From assembly GCF_003075395.1 (NCBI RefSeq), contig NZ_QDFV01000003.1:496685-560684 (forward strand): 64,000 bases of DNA, in the 5' to 3' direction. Source of the DNA: Microbacterium sp. TPD7012 (GTDB taxonomy: Bacteria > Actinomycetota > Actinomycetes > Actinomycetales > Microbacteriaceae). Shown here one piece after another: positions 55,984 to 63,851 of this stretch (position 1 is the first letter of the stretch; each line of letters begins with the position of its first letter). A model generated the notes under the pieces. The model was not told the DNA's origin. It did not search any database and was given only the letters and a program-made list of their open reading frames with translations. The position numbers were made by a program, and so were the translations under genes.

Positions 55984-57033
55984 GTGATGAACACCGAATC
56001 GCCCTCTGAGACCGCTGATCGCCCTGGCCTCGTCGCGCGCGTCACCGGGCCCCTGATCGCCTGGGCGCTGCGGAGGCGCCTCGTGCGGGCCGCGCTGCTG
56101 TACACCGAGCGTCGCGGACCGATGCTCGCCGACAGCGTCACCTACCGCGCGCTGTTCAGCGTCTTCGCGGGAGTCCTCCTCGGCTTCTCGATCGCGGCCC
56201 TGTGGCTGGCGGGCAATCCCGAGGCGTGGCGGGCGATCATCGACTCGGTCCAGTCGGTGGTACCGGGGCTCATCGGCGACGACGGCGTGATAGATCCGAA
56301 GGATCTCCAGAAGCCGGCATCCCTGTCCGTCGCTGGCATCGTGTCGCTCGTCGCGCTCATCGGAGCTGCCCTCGGCGCGATCGGGTCGCTGCGCACCGCC
56401 GTGCGCGTCATCGCCGGCACGGTCCAGGACGACATCCTCTGGGTGTGGGTGATCCTCCGCAACCTCGCTCTGGCGCTCGGCATCGGACTCTCGTTCGTCG
56501 CCGCGGCCGCCGTGACCTTCGTCGGCCAGCTCGGCGTGGCGTGGATCAGCGATCTGCTCGGGCTCCCTGCGGACTCGGCGCTCGTCAGCTGGAGCGCCCC
56601 GGTGCTCTCCCTCGTGGTGGTCTTCGCCCTCGACACGCTCCTCCTCGTCGGCGTCTTCCGTCTGCTCTCCGGCGTGCGCCCCGCCGCGCGGTCGCTGTGG
56701 AGCGGTGCCCTGCTGGGCGCATTCGGGCTCGTCGTCCTCCAGCAGCTGTCGAGCCTCTTCGTCGGCGGCGCCACCAGCAACCCGCTCCTCGCCACCTTCG
56801 CCTCGCTCCTCGCGCTCCTGATCTGGCTCAACCTGTCGACGCAGGTGATGCTGCTGGCGTGCGCCTTCATCGTGACCGCCGAGGAGGAGCGGACAGACCG
56901 CGTGCATCAGAGGTTCGGGGCCACGACGTTCCCGCAGCGTCGCCTCCAGCGCGCCGAGGTCGACGTGCAGATCGCCACCGCCGAGCTCCGGGCCGCGCAG
57001 AAGGCCGCTTCCGGCGACGGCACGGCCTCCTGA
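55984..57033 (+). CDS. YihY/BrkB family membrane protein
   Basis: The 349-residue protein has six membrane helices in the YihY/BrkB arrangement (DSVTYRALFSVFAGVLLGF in the first, GALLGAFGLVVLQQLSSLFV in the fifth). The family's role is not established; BrkB was linked to serum resistance in Bordetella. A basic, Gln-rich C-terminal tail is cytoplasmic. Divergent from lysA, and not cotranscribed with the operon downstream, which has its own promoter. Confidence 0.85.
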   Translation: MMNTESPSETADRPGLVARVTGPLIAWALRRRLVRAALLYTERRGPMLADSVTYRALFSVFAGVLLGFSIAALWLAGNPEAWRAIIDSVQSVVPGLIGDDGVIDPKDLQKPASLSVAGIVSLVALIGAALGAIGSLRTAVRVIAGTVQDDILWVWVILRNLALALGIGLSFVAAAAVTFVGQLGVAWISDLLGLPADSALVSWSAPVLSLVVVFALDTLLLVGVFRLLSGVRPAARSLWSGALLGAFGLVVLQQLSSLFVGGATSNPLLATFASLLALLIWLNLSTQVMLLACAFIVTAEEERTDRVHQRFGATTFPQRRLQRAEVDVQIATAELRAAQKAASGDGTAS

Positions 57034-57052
57034 CGCGGGTCCACCCCTCGTA

Positions 57053-57078
57053 GTGACCAAATGGGATAGTCTGGTCAC
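57053..57078 (+). promoter_or_regulatory. Palindromic operator candidate overlapping the hydrolase-TetR promoter
   Basis: GTGACCA (57053-57059) and TGGTCAC (57072-57078) are perfect inverted 7-bp arms separated by 12 bp. A -10 box TAGTCT (57067-57072) lies within. The first gene starts at 57094 and the second is a TetR-family regulator, so it is a good candidate for autoregulation by that protein. Confidence 0.65.
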
Positions 57079-57093
57079 AACGAGAGGAATCCC

Positions 57094-57999
57094 ATGGACC
57101 CCCGACGCGCACGCATCACCGTCGCCGATGCGGAGATCTCCTTCCTCGAATGGCGCCCGGCGGAGGAATCCGGCTCGACGGTCCTCCTGCTGCACGGCGG
57201 CGGCGCCGACAGCGCCGAGCTGTCCTGGTCCGAGGTCGGACCGGCACTCGCGGCCACAGGGCACCGTGTCATCGCTCCGGATCATCCCGGTTTCGGTCGC
57301 AGCCCGCGCGCGGAGTGGCCGCTCACACAGGAGCGGCTGGTCCGCTACGTCGGCGAGTTCGCCGACGCCGTCGGCCTCACGGACTACGCGATCGGCGGAC
57401 TCTCGCTCGGCGGGGGCATCGCGCTCGGACACCTCCTCGCCCAGCCGGGACGGGCTCGCGGTGCGATGCTGCTCGGGTGCTACGGCCTCATGCCTCGGCT
57501 CGCCGACGGGCCCTTCGGCGGGCTCACGCAGGTCATGACCTTCCTCCTGCTGCGGAGCGGGGCGCTGGCGGCGATGACCAGGCGCTACATGCGGAACCGT
57601 TCGGCGATGGAGCGCGGCCTCCAGGATCTCGTCCGCGAGCCGACGGCGCGCACGCCCGAGCTCGTCGATGCGGTCCTCGCCGAGGGGGCATCCGGCACCG
57701 GCACCGCCGTCTTCAGCGAGTGGCAGAAGGACCAGGTGCTCTGGAACCGGCTGCGCACCGAATACACCGCGCAGCTGCCCTCCGTCCGCACGCCGACCCT
57801 CCTCGTGCACGGCGATCACGACAGCGGGGTGCCGATCGGGCGCATCCGGTTCGCCGCAGAGCGGATGCCGGACGCGACGCTGCTCACGGTCCCCGACGCG
57901 GGACACTGGGTGCAGCGCGACCGCCCCGACGTCGTCATCCCGGCGATGCTCACTCACCTGCAGAGGATCGACGATGCCCAGACCTCTCGTCCCGAATAG
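57094..57999 (+). CDS. Alpha/beta hydrolase, first of hydrolase-TetR-hydrolase operon
   Basis: The 301-residue serine hydrolase has the nucleophile elbow GLSLGG (about 103-108), the oxyanion loop LLHGGGADS, the acid in LVHGDHDSG and the catalytic His near PDAGHWVQRDRP. It resembles meta-cleavage-type hydrolases acting on small esters or C-C bonds; the substrate is unknown. The ATG at 57094 has GAGAGGAA about 7 nt upstream. Its end overlaps the TetR gene by 26 bp. Confidence 0.85.
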   Translation: MDPRRARITVADAEISFLEWRPAEESGSTVLLLHGGGADSAELSWSEVGPALAATGHRVIAPDHPGFGRSPRAEWPLTQERLVRYVGEFADAVGLTDYAIGGLSLGGGIALGHLLAQPGRARGAMLLGCYGLMPRLADGPFGGLTQVMTFLLLRSGALAAMTRRYMRNRSAMERGLQDLVREPTARTPELVDAVLAEGASGTGTAVFSEWQKDQVLWNRLRTEYTAQLPSVRTPTLLVHGDHDSGVPIGRIRFAAERMPDATLLTVPDAGHWVQRDRPDVVIPAMLTHLQRIDDAQTSRPE

Positions 58000-58555
58000 G
58001 CGCGAACGCGTCCTCGATGCCGCCGAGGAACTCGTGCTCGCTCGCGGCTTCGACGCGATGAGCGTCGCGGCGATCGCCGAGGGTGCCGGCATCGGCAAGG
58101 GCGCCGTCTACCTGGAGTTCCCGGGGAAGAACGACATCCTCGACGCCCTGCTGCAACGCGGGACAGCCCGGCTTCGCGAACGAGCGCGGGCGGAGGTCGG
58201 AGATCGGCCGCGACTCAGTGCGGCGTATCGTGCCTCCGCACGGGCGCTGCGGGATGACGCGCTGATGACCGCCGCCTTCCTCGACGATCGTGGCGTGCTC
58301 GGCGCCCACGTGACCGAGGTCGAGCACGGGCGCTACCGCGAGCGTCATCTCGGCGTCGTCGAATGGCTGCACGACCTCCAGCGCCGGGGAGAGATCGACG
58401 AACAGGTCGATGCGGAGGCGCTGGCTCTGGCGCTGTCGAGCGCGACGATCGGACTGCTCTCCGCCGCGCGACTGCTCGGTCCGCTCTCCTCGGAGCAGCT
58501 CGAGAGCGCGATCGACACCGTCGGCCGGATGGCCGCTTCCTTCGAGAGGAACTGA
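57974..58555 (+). CDS. TetR family transcriptional regulator
   Basis: The 193-residue repressor has the TetR helix-turn-helix at the N-terminus (RERVLDAAEELVLARGFDAM, then IAEGAGIGKGAVYLEF). The C-terminal ligand domain is unclassified. It lies between two alpha/beta hydrolases, overlapping the first by 26 bp and adjoining the second, so it most likely controls this operon, perhaps through the palindrome at 57053. The ATG at 57974 is preceded by GAGG. Confidence 0.88.
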   Translation: MPRPLVPNRRERVLDAAEELVLARGFDAMSVAAIAEGAGIGKGAVYLEFPGKNDILDALLQRGTARLRERARAEVGDRPRLSAAYRASARALRDDALMTAAFLDDRGVLGAHVTEVEHGRYRERHLGVVEWLHDLQRRGEIDEQVDAEALALALSSATIGLLSAARLLGPLSSEQLESAIDTVGRMAASFERN

Positions 58556-58557
58556 CG

Positions 58558-59289
58558 ATGCACATCGACCGCTACGGCCCCGAACGCGGCACACCGCTGC
58601 TGCTTCTGCATGGAGGCGGTGTCGCCGGCTGGATGTGGGAGCCGATGCGCGCGCACCTCGACGAGGGGCACCGCATCCTCCTGCCCGACCTGCCGGGGCA
58701 CGGACGCAGCGCGGACCAGACCTACACCTCGCACGACGACGTTATCCCGGCACTCGAGGAGCTGCTGGAGGACGAGGGCCGTCCCGCCACGGTCGTCGGC
58801 TTCTCGCTCGGCGCCCAGCTGGCGGTGCTGTTGGCCGCCCAGCGCCCGGACCTGGTCGAGAAGGTGATCGTCGTCAGCGCTCAGGCGATCCCGATGCGCG
58901 CGGTCGGCCCGATGCTCGCCGTCCTCAGTGCGACCGCGGGACTCGCCCGGCAGGAGTGGTTCGCGAAGCTCCAGGCGCGGGAGCTGTTCGTCCCGCCGGA
59001 GCATCTCGACGACTACGTGCGGACGTCTGCCGGCATCTCCCGAGAGACCCTGCTCAACGCCGTCGAAGAGAACCTGCGCTTCACACCACCGGACGGCTGG
59101 CGACATTTCCCGGGCGCCGCGCTGATCCTCGCGGGTTCGAAGGAGAAGACGCTGATGAGGCGCTCGTCCGCCGCACTGCACGAGGCTCTGCCGCAGAGCG
59201 AGCGGGAGATCATCGCCGACTGCGGTCACGGCATCCCGCTGCAGCGCCCCGCCTGGTTCGCGCAGCGGGTCGAGTCCTGGATGCGCTGA
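58558..59289 (+). CDS. Alpha/beta hydrolase, third gene of the operon
   Basis: The 243-residue hydrolase has LLLLHGGGVAGWMWEPM (oxyanion loop), GFSLGAQLA (nucleophile Ser, about 83) and a C-terminal His in DCGHGIPLQRP. It is about 60 residues shorter than the first hydrolase and not a close copy. The pair probably acts on the same or linked compounds. The ATG at 58558 is 2 bp after the TetR stop, with GAGG upstream. Confidence 0.83.
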   Translation: MHIDRYGPERGTPLLLLHGGGVAGWMWEPMRAHLDEGHRILLPDLPGHGRSADQTYTSHDDVIPALEELLEDEGRPATVVGFSLGAQLAVLLAAQRPDLVEKVIVVSAQAIPMRAVGPMLAVLSATAGLARQEWFAKLQARELFVPPEHLDDYVRTSAGISRETLLNAVEENLRFTPPDGWRHFPGAALILAGSKEKTLMRRSSAALHEALPQSEREIIADCGHGIPLQRPAWFAQRVESWMR

Positions 59290-59304
59290 CGGCGCTCCTG
59301 CCGG

Positions 59305-60156
59305 TCAGCGCGGGCAGACGCCCTTCTCGAGCAGAGCCGGATCGGTGGCGATCGCACCGTCGACGTCGATGTCGATCACGGCCTCGCTGCCCACGATCGC
59401 GAGTCCGGTGAGGGTGAGGCCGGCGGGAAGCTGATCCGCGATGCAGATGCGCTGCGTCCGCGTCAGGCTGTCTCCGACCGATCCGAGCATCGAGCCGACG
59501 CCATCCACATCGACGTCGAGTCCGCCGATCGACAGCCCCACCGGCGTGAGCTCGAGGTCACCCTCCGCAGCACCGGGCGTGAGTGTCAGCGTGAGGGGGA
59601 CGGCCGCCCCGAACACCGTGAACGAGCCGCCCAGCGTGGCGTTCGGCGCGTCGAAGACGACGGATTCGACCGGCAGGTCGGTTCCGGCGAGCAGGGTGGT
59701 GAACTCGGCCTGGTCGATCCGGATCGTGCCGGAGGCACCGCCCAGGTCTCCCCCGCGCAGGGGGATGCCCGTCGCGGTCACGTCCGCGGCACCGGTGATC
59801 CCCTCGAGGGTCACGGCATCCGTCGACAGGTGAAGCGTGTCGAGTCGTCCGCCGATCAGCTGCGGGAGCAGCACGCCCTCCGCGTCGACGTCGAGCTGCT
59901 GGTCGGCGGGGAGGTCCAGCTGCTCGATGACGAGGGACCGCACGATCCCGGGAAGGATCGAGCGCGCGATGAACTCCGCCGCGACGACGAGCAGCGCCAG
60001 CAGCACCACGACGATCAGCAGCACCCACGGCCAGCGGCGACGACGCGTCGGCCGCTCGGCATCCGCCTCCGCGGGCGCATCGGACCCGGGGATCACGAGC
60101 GTCGGATGCTCTGCCGAAGCGTCAGGATACGGCAGGGTGTGGTTGTCGTCGCTCAT
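59305..60156 (-). CDS. DUF2993/LmeA family membrane-anchored protein
   Basis: The 283-residue protein has a cytoplasmic acidic N-terminus, a basic stop (RPTRRRRWP), one membrane helix (about 43-63, VLLIVVVLLALLVVAAEFI) and an extracytoplasmic DUF2993 domain. Family members such as LmeA of mycobacteria bind phospholipids and support envelope glycolipid synthesis. It lies between argS and the hydrolase operon. The function here is by family only. Confidence 0.8.
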   Translation of the reverse strand: MSDDNHTLPYPDASAEHPTLVIPGSDAPAEADAERPTRRRRWPWVLLIVVVLLALLVVAAEFIARSILPGIVRSLVIEQLDLPADQQLDVDAEGVLLPQLIGGRLDTLHLSTDAVTLEGITGAADVTATGIPLRGGDLGGASGTIRIDQAEFTTLLAGTDLPVESVVFDAPNATLGGSFTVFGAAVPLTLTLTPGAAEGDLELTPVGLSIGGLDVDVDGVGSMLGSVGDSLTRTQRICIADQLPAGLTLTGLAIVGSEAVIDIDVDGAIATDPALLEKGVCPR

Positions 60157-60195
60157 GCTGCCATCCTGCCCTACCGGCGCGGTGGACAGCCGTCG

Positions 60196-61860
60196 CTACA
60201 TGCGCTCCGGAGCGGACACGCCGAGCAGGTCGAGTCCGTTGCGGAAGACCTGGCCGGCGGCATCGTTCAGCCACAGGCGCGTGCGGTGCACGCTCTCGAT
60301 CGGGTCGTCGCTCAGGGGGATCACGCGGCAGTTGTCGTACCAGCGGTGATACAGCCCCGCGAGCTCCTCGAGGTAGCGCGCCACGCGGTGCGGTTCGCGC
60401 ACCTCGGCCGCGAATGCGACGATGCGCGGGAACTCCTGCAGCGCACCGAGCAGTGCCGCCTCGGACTCGTGCGTGAGCGTCTCGGGGGCGAACTCCGAGC
60501 GGTCGACGCCGGAGTCGGCGGCGTTGCGCGCCACGTTGTGGGTGCGGGCATGCGCGTACTGCACGTAGAACACCGGATTGTCGTTGGTGCGCTTCTGCAG
60601 CAGCTCGGGGTCGAGCGCGAGCGGCGAGTCGGCGGGCGAGCGCTCCAGCGAGTAGCGCAGCGCGTCGGTGCCGAGCCATTCGCGCAGGTCGTCCATCTCG
60701 ATGATGTTGCCCGCGCGCTTGCTCAGGCGGGCGCCTCCGACAGACACGAGCTGTCCGATGAGCACCTCGACGTCCTTCTCGGGATCGTCGCCGGCGGCTC
60801 CCGCGAGCGCCTTCAGGCGGTGCACGTAGCCGTGGTGGTCGGCGCCGAGCAGATAGATCTTGTGCGCGAAGCCGCGGTCGCCCTTGTTGAGGTAGTACGC
60901 GGCGTCTGCCGCGAAGTACGTGTACTCGCCGTTGGAGCGGCGGATCACGCGATCCTTGTCGTCGCCGAAGTCGGTGGTGCGCACCCACACCGCGTCGTCC
61001 TGGTCGAAGACGTGACCCTGTTCGCGCAGACGGTCGACGGCCTGGTCGACGAGGCTGACCCCGTCGGCGTTCTTCGCGTGCAGCGTGCGCTCGGAGAACC
61101 AGACGTCGAAGTGCACGTTGAACTTCGACAGGGACTCCTGCTGCTCCGCCAGCTGGTACTCGTAGCCGAGCTCTCGGGCGACGATCACCTTCTCGTCGTC
61201 TTCCAGGTTGAGGAAGTCGGGGCGGGCCGCGAGCACGCGGGCGGCGAGATCGTTGATGTAGCTGCCCGCGTAGCCGCCCTCCGGCGTGGGCTCGCCCTTC
61301 GCCGCGGCGACGATGGACTGCGCGAAGCGCTCCATCTGGGCGCCGGCGTCGTTGATGTAGAACTCGCGAGCGACGGTGGCACCGGATGCCGCGAGCACGC
61401 GGCCGATCGCATCGCCGAGCGCCGCCCAGCGGGTGTGGCCGATGTGCAGCGGCCCGGTGGGGTTCGCGCTCACGAACTCGATGTTGATGCTGCGTCCGGC
61501 CTGGGTCTCGTTCGTGCCGTAGGCGGCTCCGGCGTCGACGATCGTCTTCGCGAGCGCACCTGCGGCCGCCGCGTCGAGGCGGATGTTGATGAAGCCGGGT
61601 CCGGCGACCTCGGCGCTGGCGACGCCGTCGACACCGGCGAGACCGTCGGCGATCTGCTGGGCCAGCTCGCGCGGATTCGTGCCGAAGGGCTTCGCGAGAC
61701 GCATCGCGATGTTCGAGGCCCAGTCGCCGTGGTCGCGATTGCGCGGACGCTCGAACACGATGTCGGATGCGGCGAGCTCGAGGGGCTCGCCGGGACGTCG
61801 TTCCTCCGCGATCGGTGCGAGGACGGCGAGGAGGGCTTCGGCGAGCGTTTCAGGGTTCAT
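60196..61860 (-). CDS. argS: Arginyl-tRNA synthetase
   Basis: The 554-residue class I synthetase charges tRNA-Arg. The N-terminal Add1 domain is followed by the HIGH motif in GPLHIGHTRWAALGDAIG, the KMSKS-equivalent ARLSKRAGNIIEMDDL, and the C-terminal DALR domain. Its tRNA substrate, tRNA-Arg(CCG), is encoded about 900 bp away. TAAACT (61875-61870) is 9 nt before the ATG. In relatives argS precedes lysA; here 4 kb separate them. Confidence 0.97.
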   Translation of the reverse strand: MNPETLAEALLAVLAPIAEERRPGEPLELAASDIVFERPRNRDHGDWASNIAMRLAKPFGTNPRELAQQIADGLAGVDGVASAEVAGPGFINIRLDAAAAGALAKTIVDAGAAYGTNETQAGRSINIEFVSANPTGPLHIGHTRWAALGDAIGRVLAASGATVAREFYINDAGAQMERFAQSIVAAAKGEPTPEGGYAGSYINDLAARVLAARPDFLNLEDDEKVIVARELGYEYQLAEQQESLSKFNVHFDVWFSERTLHAKNADGVSLVDQAVDRLREQGHVFDQDDAVWVRTTDFGDDKDRVIRRSNGEYTYFAADAAYYLNKGDRGFAHKIYLLGADHHGYVHRLKALAGAAGDDPEKDVEVLIGQLVSVGGARLSKRAGNIIEMDDLREWLGTDALRYSLERSPADSPLALDPELLQKRTNDNPVFYVQYAHARTHNVARNAADSGVDRSEFAPETLTHESEAALLGALQEFPRIVAFAAEVREPHRVARYLEELAGLYHRWYDNCRVIPLSDDPIESVHRTRLWLNDAAGQVFRNGLDLLGVSAPERM

Positions 61861-61869
61861 AGCCGTCCC

Positions 61870-61875
61870 AGTTTA
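61870..61875 (-). promoter_or_regulatory. -10 box TAAACT of argS
   Basis: TAAACT on the minus strand is 9 nt before the ATG at 61860, predicting a very short leader. Confidence 0.45.
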
Positions 61876-61919
61876 CGGCGCGCGATGACGGTCCCCGACG
61901 CCGCGGCGGCGCGGGGAAT

Positions 61920-61947
61920 TTGCGTTCGCCTTCCGGTGATCTACTCT
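61920..61947 (+). promoter_or_regulatory. Promoter TTGCGT-16-TACTCT of the SGNH hydrolase gene, leaderless type
   Basis: The -35 TTGCGT (61920-61925) and -10 TACTCT (61942-61947) are 16 bp apart, and 6 nt later is the ATG at 61954. It is the best-formed promoter in the right half of the window. Confidence 0.6.
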
Positions 61948-61953
61948 CATGCA

Positions 61954-62769
61954 ATGCACGACTCCGCCGCCCGACGCCGACTGCGCACCGTGGGCATCGC
62001 CATCGCCCTGCTGCTCGCCGTCTCCGCGGGCGTCCTGGGCGTGTGGCGACCGTGGACCCCGATGCCCGCCGCGGCCCCGGTCGGAGCCTCCGCCGACGGC
62101 GAGGGAAGCGCTGCCTCGGTCGTCGCTCCGGCACCGCTGAGCCTTCCCGATCACCCGCGTGTGCTCGTGTTCGGCGATTCCTGGACCTACGGTTCGGCAG
62201 CGACCGATCCGACCCAGGGATACGCCTACGTGCTCGCGGGACTCGTGGGCGGCGAGACCATCGTCGACGGTGTCCGCGGCAGCGGCTACCTCAAGCCCGG
62301 GCTCGACGGTCCGACCTTCGGCGAGCGCATCGCCCTCCTCGACCCGGCGCTCGCGCCGAACCTGATCATCATCCAGGGGTCGATCAACGACCGGGCGCAG
62401 GGCGTGACCGGCTACCGCGAGGCCGTCACCGCCGCCTGGGACGCGCTGACCGCGAAGTACCCGGAGGCGTCGATCGTCGTGCTGGGCCCCGCGCCGCACG
62501 AGCTGCCGGTGGGCGCGGCGACCGCGCGCATCGACACCGACCTCTCCGAGCTCGCGGCAGCACGCGGCTGGTGGTACATCTCCCCCATCGCGCTCGACTG
62601 GATCACCGATCAGAACTACCTCGACGTCATCGACGTGGACTTCGGTCACAAGCACCCGTCCACCGAGGGGCACCGTTATCTGGCCGAGAGGCTCGCCGCC
62701 GCACTCGATGAGCTGCGCGGCGCTCCGGTCACCGAGGCCGGTGGGTCGGAGACCACCCCCGACGAGTGA
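61954..62769 (+). CDS. SGNH/GDSL-type hydrolase, membrane-anchored or secreted
   Basis: The 271-residue esterase-like enzyme has an N-terminal hydrophobic segment (about 13-32) that anchors or exports it. SGNH blocks are VLVFGDSWTYGS (nucleophile Ser), GSGYLKPG, IIIQGSINDRAQ (Asn) and the catalytic Asp/His in FGHKHPSTEGH. It could deacetylate a cell-surface sugar or lipid; the substrate is unknown. The ATG at 61954 is set by the promoter 6 nt upstream; another ATG at 61949 is out of frame. Confidence 0.85.
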   Translation: MHDSAARRRLRTVGIAIALLLAVSAGVLGVWRPWTPMPAAAPVGASADGEGSAASVVAPAPLSLPDHPRVLVFGDSWTYGSAATDPTQGYAYVLAGLVGGETIVDGVRGSGYLKPGLDGPTFGERIALLDPALAPNLIIIQGSINDRAQGVTGYREAVTAAWDALTAKYPEASIVVLGPAPHELPVGAATARIDTDLSELAAARGWWYISPIALDWITDQNYLDVIDVDFGHKHPSTEGHRYLAERLAAALDELRGAPVTEAGGSETTPDE

Positions 62770-62785
62770 TATCGTCGTTCGGTAC

Positions 62786-62858
62786 GCCTCCGTAGCTCAG
62801 TGGATAGAGCGCCGGTTTCCGGTACCGTAGGTCGCAGGTTCGACTCCTGTCGGGGGCA
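62786..62858 (+). tRNA. tRNA-Arg, anticodon CCG
   Basis: A 73-nt cloverleaf: acceptor GCCTCCG/CGGGGGC, D-stem GCTC/GAGC, anticodon loop TTCCGGT with anticodon CCG (reads CGG), T-loop TTCGACT. The base pair at 27-43 is a C-T mismatch, otherwise stems are regular. CCA is not encoded. It is 16 bp downstream of the SGNH hydrolase gene. Confidence 0.95.
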
Positions 62859-62860
62859 CG

Positions 62861-62908
62861 AAATCGCAGAAGGGGACCGTCCGCCAGGACGGTCCCCTTC
62901 TGCGATTT
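62861..62908 (+). terminator. Perfect 22-bp hairpin after tRNA-Arg
   Basis: The arms 62861-62882 and 62887-62908 (AAATCGCAGAAGGGG... and its exact complement) surround a 4-nt loop GCCA. The outer A/T pairs give TTT on the plus strand and also on the minus strand, so it can end transcription from both sides: the tRNA on one, the small gene at 62938 on the other. Confidence 0.9.
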
Positions 62909-62937
62909 CTAGGTAACCCCCTACCGAGGGGCCCCGA

Positions 62938-63183
62938 TCAGAGGAGCAGATCCTCGAGGTCGCTGAGCGACAGAGTCCGTCCGCTCGCCACCGGATTCCC
63001 CTCCTCGACCCGGAAGTCGTAGAGGTCGCCGTCGCGCCGCAGGTGGGCGACGTAGTCGAGGTCGTGCGCGCGGTGCACCTCCCACTCCCCCGGTGCGACG
63101 CACGTGAACCGGTACGTGTTGTTCGCGCTGCTCCATTCGGTCACGACATCGGGTTGATCCTCAAGACGGATCGAGTTGCTCAT
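62938..63183 (-). CDS. Small protein of unknown function
   Basis: The 81-residue polar protein is not recognised. It has no signal peptide or membrane segment; the order is WSSANNTYRFTCVAPGEWEV, then YVAHLRRDGDLYDFRVEEGN, predicted as beta strands. The ATG at 63183 has AGGGAG upstream. It lies between a tRNA terminator and a DUF2945-type gene 12 bp away on the same strand and may be cotranscribed with it. Confidence 0.7.
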   Translation of the reverse strand: MSNSIRLEDQPDVVTEWSSANNTYRFTCVAPGEWEVHRAHDLDYVAHLRRDGDLYDFRVEEGNPVASGRTLSLSDLEDLLL

Positions 63184-63195
63184 GGCGGTCTCCCT

Positions 63196-63417
63196 TCACT
63201 TCGAGGTCTTCAATCGCCGGAGGGCCGCGCCCTTATGCGCAGCGCGAGCACCGGTCTTCTCCGACGTCACGATGAACGCGGGCTCACCCGCGGATGCTGT
63301 GAACCTCTGCCCGTCGAGCTCGAAGTCCTCGACGCGCCTTTCCTCGACGACGCCTCGGGTGCGCCCCTGCGAGGTGTTCCATGACACCCGGTCGCCTCTG
63401 CCCAGGGATTCCGTCAT
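63196..63417 (-). CDS. DUF2945/hypervirulence-associated Tudor-like small protein
   Basis: The 73-residue basic protein fits the DUF2945 pattern: GDRVSWNTSQGRTRGVV at the start, then a beta-barrel segment PAFIVTSEKTGARAAHKG. The family occurs in bacteria and fungi, without known biochemical function. The ATG at 63417 has AGGAG 5-6 nt upstream. The next 167 bp up to the DUF6510 gene show no gene or clear signal. Confidence 0.78.
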   Translation of the reverse strand: MTESLGRGDRVSWNTSQGRTRGVVEERRVEDFELDGQRFTASAGEPAFIVTSEKTGARAAHKGAALRRLKTSK

Positions 63418-63584
63418 CGCTTCTCCTTCTTCTCGGGGTCGTGACCCCGCGCACGCTCGGCCACAGGGCTGCCTCTCTCCTGGTCCGATCGAGCCTGCGC
63501 TCTGATCGACGCCCCATGAAGGGGGTTGCCAAGCGATCGGATCTCATGGCACCGGTAGAGGGATGTCGGAAAGCCGAGCCCCCG

Positions 63585-63851
63585 TCAGACGCCGATCGCG
63601 CCGAGCGTCCCGACGACGAGTCGAGGGCCGTCCTGCCCGCGCAGCAGAGTGAACAGCGTCCTGGTACAGGATCGGCACCGCACGATCGCGGAGTGACTGT
63701 CGACCTCGACCACGGTCTCCGCGACGTTCGCCGCGGTTCCGCACCCGGAGCAGGTGGCGACGAGCGAGGTGATGTCGGCGCCGAACAGGTCGCCCATCAT
63801 CCCCGCGAGGCAGTTGCCGTCGACGATCATCGAGCTGTGAGCAGCATCCAT
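63585..63851 (-). CDS. DUF6510-type small zinc-ribbon-like protein
   Basis: The 88-residue protein has two CxxC pairs (TCSGCG and RCRSC) about 30 residues apart, a rubredoxin-like or zinc-ribbon pattern. Family members occur in actinobacteria next to oxidoreductases. Its ATG overlaps the stop codon of the oxidoreductase by one base (TGATG), so the two are coupled; a role as electron carrier or metal-site partner is an inference. Confidence 0.75.
   Translation of the reverse strand: MDAAHSSMIVDGNCLAGMMGDLFGADITSLVATCSGCGTAANVAETVVEVDSHSAIVRCRSCTRTLFTLLRGQDGPRLVVGTLGAIGV

Noticed and set aside
55969-58098. 709-codon minus-strand frame
   Set aside because: It is antisense to the BrkB, hydrolase and TetR genes, which have clear domains and starts.
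59830-61953. Long plus-strand frame in front of the SGNH hydrolase
   Set aside because: It is antisense to argS and DUF2993; a promoter at 61920-61947 and the ATG at 61954 give the real start.
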